From Pyrocephalus nanus (lineage: Eukaryota; Chordata; Aves; Passeriformes; Tyrannidae), in the NCBI GenBank assembly GCA_038380795.1, contig CM076259.1:75388200-75452199 (forward strand): DNA of 64,000 nt, given 5' to 3'. The notes below the pieces were generated by a model. It did not search any database and was not told the origin of the DNA. It saw only the letters and a list, made by a program, of their open reading frames with translations. Position numbers and translations under genes: made by a program. This document shows positions 50,866-61,625 of this stretch, piece after piece; position 1 is the stretch's first letter, and each line of letters begins with the position of its first letter.

Positions 50866-53800
50866 ATGATCATAGAAATGCAGGGAGCAAATCTTTATCC
50901 ATCTGTCAAGAAAGAGATCTAAAACCAGCTCCTTGGAATGCTTTGGACTCCCCAGTGTAAAACTGTGTTTTACAGTCACTGAAAGACACAGCTTCATCCC
51001 TCAATCTTGTTGTTGCAAGCTCTGAAGATCATCTAGATATTTCCTAAGGAGAGAATGGTTTGTTGTGCTTTGGATTTTCTGAAATTGTGCAGAGGAGATA
51101 AAACACTTCTTAGCATGTCACAATACTCATTTATAAATCTGCCAAGCAGTCCTGTATGAAAAATCCTGGCAAACATACTTAGCTCAAATCTGTGTAAATT
51201 AAAAATGGGGAAAAAAAAAAAGTTGATTACCGTACTGTCTATTTTGCTTGCTGTTTCTGAAAACTGACCAATAAATGAAAGAAAAAAAATGCTTTGTTTT
51301 TTGACATCTCTACGTCTGTATGCATTACATAGAGGATTATATTTTCTACATGCCATTCAGTTTTTTTTGTGGAGAAAACTGCCTTTTGGCAGAAGTGTTA
51401 GCTTTATAGCTAATCTCCTTTCTTGAATGTCACTAGGCATCTGGGTAGATTTACTTTTTCTCCTTCAGTTCTTTCTGCCTTATTAACTCCTACTTTTGTT
51501 AGGATTTCATTTAACTGTTCCTCCAGCTGAAACAGACATTCCCTTAAGGGCGCAAACATAACTCTAGTGAGTCAGGTATCAATTTCTGCATTTGACATGG
51601 TTACCTCTGAATAAATGAAGTGGACTCTCACACTGCCTTCCTATATTGTGGCCTTCTGAGAAGTGTGTCCATCCAACAAACTTTAGGTCTTCTGTGAGTC
51701 AATGTACTAAGAATACAATTGATTCAAATGTATAGGAAATAATGTGTGTAGTCATTACTGAGTCATGGTGGTTCCTAGGCACAGTAGTAAATAACCCCTT
51801 TGAGAGGACAAGAAATTTTTACTCTCGTTCATCTCCACCGTATTTTTTTCTAAACATACCATTCTGAATCCCATAGGCCAGTAACGAATCTAAAACCTTG
51901 GAGATAGCTATGAGGTTTATAACACTGAAAAATGTGGGTCGGTGCAATGTATTGCATTTTCCATGCTCTGGATGTGAATGACTGTAATTCATGCTTAAGG
52001 TGTTGCAAATGTTTAGACGTGAAATAAAGCCATAGTTTAACTTAACCACTAAGAGCATGAAGAAAAGGTCTCAACAAGACAAATGAAGTAGAGTAATGCT
52101 GAATGACAGTACTAAGTTCAGTAAGATTCATCTGGAAAGTCAGAGAGATTACAGCATCATTTGTTTCTACTGTCCATTCTTTCCTTTTTTCCTTTTTCTC
52201 ATCCATTTGGGTACAATGAGAGGATTTATGCAGTACACTGTGAAGCCTTGGGGCCCACCCAATGCTCCCTGCACCTCGAGTCAGTCCTCTTGCAGGGTAA
52301 ATTCTGCCATCTGTACTTATTATTTCATGATCTGTTATATGGGAAATACTGCATTCCATCCAGTAAGGCATAAAATTCTAATCTGTTGGTGGTGTTGATG
52401 GAATTACTCTCAGATTAGTATTACTTTCAGTAGGATAAAAGCTTTACCAAGGCAAAATGAGATTTTGTATGCTCTCAGACTCTGGAAATAAAGGCTACTT
52501 TTAAGAAGAGTTTTTGTTAGGATGACCATTAAATTTATTAGAGGTAAAATGTTCTCAAATTTTCCATCTTCCTATTCTTCAAAAATTTTTGTTGGGCAGG
52601 AGACTGTAATTAATGGTCTTATATATGCTTCTAAATCTTTGTAATGAGCAGATGGTAATTGATGCTTATGTCTGGTCAATAATCTCATATTATACTATTT
52701 AGTTTTTGGAACCAAAGTCTGCTTAGAACTGATTTTGATTGTTTCTCTATGTGAAGGATCTGTGCCTTGGAATCTTGCAATCAAAATATTTTGAAGGTTA
52801 TATCTATGCTACTGGAACTGATTCTTCTATAAGTGGTAAAAAAAGTGTTAGATCTAGTATTGTTTCCAAAGTGGGGGGTTTGTATGTGTATATTTTTGTA
52901 GTTGTTGCTACTATTATTATTTTCTCCAAACTTGTAAAAAGCATGTTAAGGTAGATTTAATTTGCTTTTATTATTGTTCTATTTGCAAGACACAAGTTAA
53001 AAATGTTCATTATGTAAGCATGATAGATGGCTTTAAATATGTTGGATAACATATACCAAAGTGCTTTATCATAAAAATACGATCACAGAAAAGTTAAGAG
53101 TTGAGTGACAGTAATTAGCAAGACTGATTTTTGGAATCAGTCTAATTCTTCAATTTAACGTCTCTGTTGGTTATGTAGGTATGATAACCTAGTTATGTAA
53201 AAATACTCTCCCAATGAACTGTGCAACGCCATTTTCCAGATGCCGTAGTCATATAATTGTATGGATATAAGGACTAAAGTGACAGCAGAATACCTAAGAA
53301 TAAAGCTCCAAAGACATTGAGAGAGAGGTGGTACATCAACAAGGTGACTGAAGAAAGCTAAGTGTGCCTCAGTCATCTGGAGAATGGAAAAGACTTATGG
53401 AGAAACAGGAGCTCGACATGTGTATAGGTTTTTTGAAGTTATATTTATCCTATTTGAAAAGTTAGATTATAAATGTAACTACATTTTTTTTCAAAGAATG
53501 CTATCATGTACCTTTTCCTAAGTAGCTGATGAGATTTTAATTTGGGTTTGCTGAGGACAATTTGGTTATTACCTGTGGGGGCTGCAGTCAGATACCATGT
53601 CTGACTACAAGTGTGGGAAGATACTCTGTGTTCTTTGCCATGCCAGTATAACCTGGCAAGCTGGAAATGATTGAGCTAACCTAGAACTAGTTGAGAACAT
53701 GATTGCTTCAAATTTATACACAAAAAGAGCAAGGAAAGAATAACCCTTCTGGTGTTCTGAGGGAAAAATGTTCACTAAATTCTTAAAGTTACTTTGAAGT

Positions 53801-56800
53801 CTCATGAATGCCATCAGGTGCCCAACTTTTTAAATTGCATACTTTAAGAAACCAGACAGTCATATTCCAGCAGTGCTTTCTATCTGTGCTTTTCCCTTTA
53901 TGTTCTAAATAGAAGAATGATTTTGTACTTAAAGGAAGACTATAAACATTCTGATTTCCTGTAACGGGAGTGATAGATTTTATGTTGTACATCTTTTCAG
54001 AGAATCTTCTCAGGCACCCTTCCCCTCCACAGTATTTTAAGATTTTATGATCTTGATTACTAAAGCTAAAAAAAAAAAAAAAAGTCTGTTTCACAACCAT
54101 TTTTGCTGCATCTTGCCCTTTTTTCAAACTGATAAATGGACTTTAGTAAAAGGAACTTCTGAGATACCTGAAAATGGACTGTTCAAACTTTTCCTTCCCA
54201 AGTGTAAAGTGCATATAGTTATTTTAATAAATCTTTGCTTAATACAGAGAAGAGAGCTCTATTGTAGAGAAGGGAATAAGCAGGTGAAACGGCACTTATA
54301 AGAGATGAGGAAAAAGATGTTGCACAAATGAAGGCACAGGATCAGAATCTGGGGAGTGCACAGGTTAAGAGTTTGAATAGGAAAGGCTGTGTGTCTTGAA
54401 AGTTTTTCTGAAAGGGTCTGCAAGGTGGAGATACGTCCTAAATATAAGGATCTAGACATGTCACTTGAGGTAAGTCATAGTTTTTTTATCTGAGGAGGCT
54501 GGAATTATTCACAGATATATAGAAAAGAAAGAGTAAAGGTCTCTCAGGCTGAACAGTAAAATTAAGAGTTCTCTTTAAGCTTGATCATGTTAAGCCAATA
54601 ATTAGAAACTTCTTGAAATATGTCAGTGTTATATTAAAGCAAAATTAGAGAAGTAGGAATAAAAGCAGAAAGGAGTGATCCCAGAAGCTGCAAGATGGCT
54701 GTATTTCAAGGAAAAACTTGTTCCAGAAGCATTTAAAGATTAGGAGGATGAAAATTAGGCACTGATGCTGCTTTTGGCCTAGAAAAAGCATAGAGAATAT
54801 TTCTGGAAAAGATGTGTCCATGGAATACAAGGACAGAAGTCATGCTGAAGTACAGGAACTACAGACACAAAGTATAATTAGAGAAAAATATGAACTTGGA
54901 GATAACTGTAAGAAAATACTTAAGATGCTGGCATCAGAGATTGTAGGTGGTTGATTATGACTTGTTTATGTTGTGGTTTTTATCGAATCAAAAGGAATGA
55001 GGGTTTGGAGAGGTATTCTCTGCCTAAAGAAGTTACCCTATTTGTCTTTTGTCTCACTTAGAACCCTATTAGAAGGACTCGAAAATAGCCTATGCAAGTC
55101 TTAGTTTTCATCATATTGATATTGCAGATCAAGGATCCAGAGCACTATTAAATACACTAAGTATCATTATTATCATTATTATTATTAACAGCAATTATAA
55201 TAGCAACAGGAATAATAACCATGTCGACAACAACAACTTTATCTGCATTAAGAACTTATAAATCTGAAGAGATGCACTATAATACTATATATCCAAGAGC
55301 CACCAGTATCAGATACTGAAGCAAGAACAGAAGATCAAGGGAGCATAGAATGATGTCCCTCATTACTTGCCCAGACCCCAGCAATTTATAGGATTGATTT
55401 TTTTGGTGGTTGTTTTTTTTTTTTTTTCCTGTGGAAATGATAGCTATAGGTAGAATCTTATATGTACTTCATTCATGGTTTTACCTAACCTCTCTTTGCA
55501 GCAGAGAACTTCCTTTTGATAGATATTAACTCAGTCTATTTCTCTTTGCATTATTTCCTTGTATAAAGTACTGTTCTTTTTTCCTTACTTTCAAATGGTA
55601 ACAAAAGATTAGAGTACTGTGCCTTTGTTTTGTTAAAGATGAGGCAGTAAGTGTCACCACATGTTCTTGCTTTTTTATGTCTTCATACCTTTAAGCTTTA
55701 ATAACTGTGGTTACACAGCTAAATACCTGTCAGATTTCAAGGATTTGGTCTGAGAATCAATATTTTAGTGTTGGGCTTTCAAACCTATTCCTCAAATCTC
55801 AGGTCTTAGAATAAAACCCCTAAACAGGTGAATGACATAAGACACATCATATTGCTCTTGTGTGGAAATGGTATCAGTGTCTTTTTTTTTTTTTTTTAAG
55901 GGATTTAGAGTGTGTCATTGTAACTTTTTTTAATCAGTTTTATTTTTGAAAAATCTGTTAAAACTTAAGCTGAGGCATTTCTTACAAGTGACTTCCTGGT
56001 GATTTGTTTTTTTTCAAAAGCAAGCCCATTACTTTTTCTATGAACCAACTGGCTTTCGAGTCTGTTCTACTATATAAAATTCTACTATGTGAAGCATCTA
56101 ATGTGCCTTTAGAACACATGGTGCTTTAATAATATTTAACAGCAAATGCTTCCTTCTATCTTATTTTTGTGTAGTCAATCTAGGTTTTTATTATTTATTT
56201 TAATTATTTTAATTTTTTAGTGTTTTTGGAAATTCAGTTTAGTTGTTTGAAAGTATCGTATAGTAATGACTCAAAGAGTTGAATACTAATGTGCGCTTTT
56301 GGAAGTCTGCCATGTCATCTTTGCTTAATCATAACAAATATGTGTCCAATGCTCCCAGAGCCAGGATTTACTGACAGTCCGAAGCAGTATCTTAAGGATT
56401 GCTTAGGATCTTCTGCATTTTGTCAGTGAAGGTTGTAGTGACCTAAATTAAAAAAAAGCTAAGTCTAAAAAACCATTCAATCTCTTTTAAAAAAGATGTG
56501 ACTGAAACAGCACTAATTCATGTCATTGATAGCAGATAGGCCTGTACTTGATTGAAGTTAGTCATTCATTTTGGTATTGATAAACCTGGTCACATCAGTT
56601 ATGAAATCTTTTTGAAGCCATACACTTTCAATTCTGACTTTGTTCCTGCTACTTCAAAGAAGCAATATGGCTAATGCAGTCAGAAGAAGATTGTTTTGTT
56701 TTGGTTTGGTTTTTTTGAACTCCCATAAATACTAATTTGGTCATGGAATAAGGTGAATGACTTCAGCTGAGTTATATCCACATATACAATATTTGACCCA

Positions 56801-58029
56801 AGTGAGCTGATACAGGGAAACACCATGTTGAACAGTAAATCTGTTTGAAAAAAATGTCTCTCTCAACTCACTGAGGGCCAGACTGCCAACTTTAATGTGT
56901 TACTGGGAATGTGTGAGACACAAATATTACCATGACAGAAAAACTTTAAAATTCTCTGGGACTCATTCTTTCTTAAAAAACCCCAACACCTCTTTTGGTA
57001 ACTTCAGTGTAGGTATCTTTATTTTTGATACAAATAGTTCCTAACAGTAGAAGTAAGAAGAAAGCAAGCATACCTTAGGGACTAAAGATTACTGTATGAC
57101 TAACATGACCTTTTTTAAGTGATCATGAAAAATGCAACTCCCAAATTTTGCACTCACTAGAATGCAAAACAGGCTATGTAGCTGGAAAAATACATTACCA
57201 ATAGCAGGAGTAAAAATCAGTGCTGCAGTGTAACAAGCATTGAAAAATAATTCTTGAAGCTGTCACAAACAAAGAAAGGATAATTTCACGTGTGTAAGTT
57301 ATTTGAAGTGCCTCTAGTAAATGTTTGCACATCGAAGAAAAACGGTATTTGCGCCCATTTATCTTATGGTCATTCTTTGGTGATACTGAATAATTTAGTA
57401 GTTTCACCGTGTTCAGCCTGTTTTAGGGTGTTTTTGTGTTAGCTGCCAGACAACACTTAAAATTAGTTTATTCAAGTTCATAATATTTGTTTGCATTTTA
57501 TTTAAATAATATGTTTGATTTATAATTAGCTTTTTTATTAACACCATGATAGTCATAGCACTTATTTATTTTACTGTGTGCCACATTTGAAAAACTACTA
57601 ACCTACAATTTGACAAAATTCTGAAATCATTAGAAAACTCCTTACAGGCAGCAGAGAACCTGCCAAAGCCACTGAAGATTCTTACCACACCTGGAAATCG
57701 TTTCCTCAAGGCAAGCAGATTTCCATTTTTTTTTAAATGATCTGAAACAGTGATTCTGATTTTTTTGTTTGTTTGTTTATTTGCTTATGCCCCTTTTGCA
57801 TTATTTTATAACCAGTGGAAGCCAAAATGGTGCAGTGTAGGAGGATATTAAGCCCCCTGGCTCATGTTCACAGATATTTTCAGGATGACTGAAAAAGTTC
57901 TTTATTTTCTCCTTTTCTGCCACACCTAACACTCAGCTTTACTACTGTAAAGTGCTGTTATTTTTAACTTAGAAAATGTACAGGACTGTGAACTCTAGTG
58001 GAGTAGGAAAGTTTCCCTTTCTACTCTTC
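50866..58029. other. Long A+T-rich non-coding stretch
   Basis: No gene or mobile element recognised over 7 kb. Frames of up to 112 codons lie on both strands around 51.0-54.3 kb and overlap each other. Homopolymers occur at 54068-54082 (A), 55413-55427 (T) and 55882-55897 (T). An (ATT)n tract lies at 55164-55187. Confidence 0.6.
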
Positions 58030-58385
58030 CTTGTGTAACTTCCAGCCATGAGAGGAGCATCCAGCTGGGACAGTCACCGCTTCAGCCATTTCAACACATC
58101 CCATCTGCAAACATTCACCATGGAAGCCTGAATCCTGTTTTTTAACTCCCTAAAAGACTGCTGTGGTTTTGAAGGGGGCTGAATTCTCAAGCTCTCTCTC
58201 TCTCTCCTCTGCTAAATGCATCTTGGAGGTCATTCTGTGGCACTGAGGCCATCGGGAGGGGAAGACCATGTCCAGGGCATCTTAGCCCATCTCCACTGTC
58301 ATGTATGTACCTGGGGCAGTGGCTGGAAGAATGACAGTCGGCACAGGTGAGAGCTGTGACAGCTGCTGTCCTACCCATTTCATGG
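58030..58385. other. G+C-richer block with (CT)n tract
   Basis: About 350 bases richer in G+C than the flanks, including a perfect CT run at 58191-58207. A 63-codon minus-strand frame covers part of it without recognisable motif. It might be an old LTR or a decayed exon; neither could be shown. Confidence 0.5.
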
Positions 58386-58981
58386 TGCAGTCAAATGATC
58401 AACTATTTGATAATTTCAGAACCTGAGTCTCAAGCTAATAGTTATTAACAATAATTTCCACACTGTAGCATTTCTTTTTATATTCCATGAGAATACTAGT
58501 AGAGGAGAAGAAATACACCCTATCACCTACTGCATACCTGAGAGTAATTTACTGTCATTGAGAGCTGACTTTAAAAGTTGGAAAGCCTATAAGGGTGAAG
58601 TCTTGTTGTCTATCACATTGTTCAGTCACCAGAAATGATCTTGCTTTGTTTTCTTTCTTCCTTTTCTTTTTTTTCACCTTTCCCTAACAGCCTTTAGGGA
58701 AAAATTAGTTTATTTAAATATATATTTGGAGGAACTGTTAAAAGAAAAAAAGCCAGAAACAAATGAGCTACACACAAAAGACATAACAGTAAAATGTTTT
58801 CTTGGTTATTTCAGTGTCTTGACAGTCAACAGTGTAAATAACACTCTGTTTTCTCACCCAGAGTCCCTGGCTTGAGAATTTTTAAGAGACATTTTATCTG
58901 TTTCAAATGTTTAAATTGTTCTGGAACTGCTGAGTGGATGCTCTAGGTAACTAGGTCTCTTACTGTTCCTAAGTAAGAGCA
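58386..58981. other. Non-coding DNA
   Basis: Nothing recognised in this interval. Confidence 0.6.
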
Positions 58982-59076
58982 TTTCCTTCCTTCTTTCCTG
59001 CCTTCCTTCTTCCCTACATCTATCCTTCCCTTCCTCCCTTTTTTCCTCCCTTCTTTCCTCTTCTTTTGTCCTTTCA
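58982..59076. repeat. Polypyrimidine (TTCC)n-like tract
   Basis: About 95 bases that are nearly all C and T, built from TTCC, TTCCC and TTTCC units with few purine interruptions. Such tracts can adopt triplex structures. The Glu/Arg/Lys-rich minus-strand frame over it (58911-59099) is an artefact of the repeat. Confidence 0.92.
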
Positions 59077-59149
59077 GTTCCATGAGAGACAGGGAACACT
59101 GTTGGTGACTGAGTCCTTTTCTTCTCTTTTACTTACTGTCTTTAATTTA

Positions 59150-59310
59150 ATATATATATATATTTTACACAACTGCAAGTATATGTGCTACTTTTCATAT
59201 GTTTATATAAATAAACATATATATATATTTATAAATATGAACTGGAAGCATAGACACATATAAAAAGCATTATACATATAAAATGATAAATATATATACA
59301 CAAAAAAGTC
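59150..59310. repeat. Cluster of (TA)n microsatellites
   Basis: Several TA and TATA(A) runs at 59150-59164, 59198-59238 and 59281-59309 separated by short A+T-rich spacers. Confidence 0.9.
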
Positions 59311-61143
59311 CTGACTTCAGGCTTCTGTCCTCTGTAATTCACCTTCTAAAAATGAAATGAAACATTTTATATACTGCAACATGAAGAATATTAAACACTG
59401 GAGCCAATTCCTTTGGCTTGCTGCCATATTTCATCTGTAGGCAGTAGCCAGGGCAGGTAGGAAAGAGCAGCTAGGTGAGCAATGAGAAGATACCCTCGTC
59501 TACCCATATGTGCTGTCAGTTTGGGAGCTCTTCCTGGGGACTCTTTAGGAACTGGAGCAATCAGACAGACTGGATGAAGACTGCTGATTACAGACCAAAG
59601 GATGTGGAATCTCCTTCTGTATGATAAGTTCAGAGTGCTACAATGAAAAGTTTTGAAATACCAGGAGTTCTCCCGCATTTTCTGTAATACTTGGAAAACT
59701 CATGTTAAAATCTCTCTCTCTCTCATGGAACTTTTTCATACAAACATTTTAGAGCCCATGCCACAATAGTCATGGCTGTCATAAGCAGCACTCCTTTTCT
59801 TTCAACTCATTAATTAAATTTAGCTTTTACAATACAATAAAAATCATCTAAGCAGTGAGTTTAGTTGCTTCTGAGAATTTCCTGAAAAGAGTAAAATAAT
59901 ATTATTAAAGAGTCACCCAGCTGTGGAAGTGTTAGAAATTGCTTGTATTTGTATATGTGCATCTTGAACTAGAAGATAAACTTTGAGAAAATTATCTGCC
60001 ATCTTATTATTTCTGTTTGAAATTATAAGATGTGGCTTAAATACGTGGCCATAACAAGGGTGAAGCATTTAAAACACTGAAAATGTTTCTAGACAAGCTG
60101 AATTAATTTGTCTTGCAGTCGTAAAAACTATTGAGTGCTATTAAAACCAATGATCTGAATCAAAAAATGAAAAAATCTAGATACGTGGCAGGAGATGAGA
60201 CAGTGAAATTGTCTTCTGAGGTAACTTACTTCCATTCTAATTTCCATTAAATATGAATTATTATTATTACATTTCTACATATTCTGAAGTTGGTAAATAC
60301 ATGAACATTTTTTCCTAGTTCCGTGGAAGAATACTTATCTTAAAAGCATTTCATGCGTACCCTCTTGGGTGATTTTTTAAAGATTTTAAGATTGCTTTGA
60401 GATAGAATATAATATAAGTAGAATTATAAGTAAAATTTAAAAATTAGGTAAAATTAATCAGAACCAAGAATTAAAAGTAAAATAGTTCTGCATTGGATTT
60501 TATGGTTTAATAACAAGAATAGAAAAAGAAGTTATTTTATTCCACTCTGGCTGGAAAAAAAGTTCAGTTTTACAATATCTGCATATATTCAGATTACCTG
60601 AATATTTTATATACATATATATATATATTGAAATTGGACTATTGTTCAGTAGAAAGAGATGTCTAAAAATGAAAATATTGGTGTAAAAATATTTGCATCA
60701 AAGATGAGGATAAGCAAACACCTAATATTTTCTCAACATTACGGTCCCTATAATTTATTTTCACGTTTGTGGAGCTGTTAGAATCACTTTAGGGATGTTA
60801 GACGTGCTTAAATTTTGTTTCTAGTATTACTGCTTTCTGATCTGACATATACAACACAATCTTAAAAACACTACGAAGATACATTTATATGTTTAATACT
60901 ATTGTGCGTACCATGTGAAGGAGATGGTATTTTCAGTAAGTTATTCATGAAGGTTATGCTTTGCATTGCCACTTGAAGTAATTATCTTGTTTGCTAGTCA
61001 TATCCTCTTGGAATTTTTTTTTTTACCCTTTTGTTGTTGGTATCAAGTGTCCAGTAGGATAAAACTAATCCCCTCAACCATATGTTATACAGCTCAGAGA
61101 TTATGATATGATTTTTTTTTTTTGTATTTTCAATGTGACTTTT
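59311..61143. other. Unique A+T-rich non-coding DNA
   Basis: No gene recognised. Small repeats: (TC)7 at 59711-59724, (TA)n at 60608-60629 and a T run at 61112-61124. The 59391-59680 patch is somewhat richer in G+C; its 95-codon minus frame shows no motif. Confidence 0.6.
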
Positions 61144-61315
61144 TGTCGCAGTCTTGTTCTCGGGAGGGGAACAGACCAGCGACGGGGGTTCTTGCCTGCT
61201 TTGTGAGTTGTAGCTAGCAGCAGCAAGAGCTTTGAGGTTAGGTTCACCTGTGCCGCGCCCCGCAAAGATGACACGGAGACGAAGTGAACACCTAGAAAGC
61301 CAAGGCTGATCCAAC

Positions 61316-61321
61316 TTTATT
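61316..61321 (-). terminator. LTR polyadenylation signal
   Basis: AATAAA on the minus strand (TTTATT on +), about 20 bases after the TATA box, as in LTRs with a very short R region. Confidence 0.7.
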
Positions 61322-61334
61322 AACAAAATGGGGG

Positions 61335-61344
61335 GCTTTTTATA
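61335..61344 (-). promoter_or_regulatory. LTR TATA box
   Basis: TATAAAAAGC on the minus strand, with a CCAAT box about 140 bases upstream and AATAAA just downstream. It would start transcripts leftward, into the DNA below 61.1 kb. Confidence 0.7.
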
Positions 61345-61625
61345 CCCCCTGGGGAAGAATAGTCTGGAAAAGAGGAGGTGACTAGGCGGAGCATGCAAAT
61401 CCGCTACATTCTATAGGGTAAAGGATAATGAATAAACATACGTGGGTGTCAACTGGGGAGGAGAGAACTTGGGATAACATGATTGGATGGTACCTCGGGG
61501 TAAACCAACCAATAGGGAAGTGTTGCCAAGCCTGACAGGGCTTACAGGCTAGGGGGGCAGAAGAAGGGAAAATGGGGGATGGCCAACCTAATATTAGGTT
61601 TAAATGAAGAATACAAGCTACTACA

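Larger units (their letters stand above)
61144..61625 (-). mobile_element. Solo LTR of an avian-type endogenous retrovirus, reverse orientation
   Basis: Read on the minus strand, a block of about 482 bases begins TGTAGTAGCTTG and ends AAGACTGCGACA, giving TG...CA ends. It is much richer in G+C than its surroundings. It contains CCAAT (61482-61486), a TATA box TATAAAAAGC (61335-61344) and AATAAA (61316-61321) only about 20 bases downstream, then a G+C-rich U5-like part. This compact promoter-R-polyA order and the TGTAGT start resemble alpharetrovirus-related LTRs. No primer-binding site or internal sequence adjoins it, so it is a solo LTR. No convincing target-site duplication was found; the flanks instead read as an inverted GACTTTT/CAAAAGTC, so the ends may be off by a few bases. 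Frames crossing it, including a 134-codon one, are not viral genes. Confidence 0.78.

Noticed and set aside
55164..55187. Regularly spaced ATTATT units, considered as a short repeat array
   Set aside because: Plain trinucleotide microsatellite; no direct-repeat/spacer architecture.
58911..59099. Glu/Arg/Lys-rich minus-strand frame
   Set aside because: The charged stretch is simply the translation of the polypyrimidine tract's complement.
60994..61398. 134-codon minus-strand frame
   Set aside because: It spans the LTR/host junction and ends in A+T-rich flank, so it cannot be one functional unit. Not a retroviral gene.
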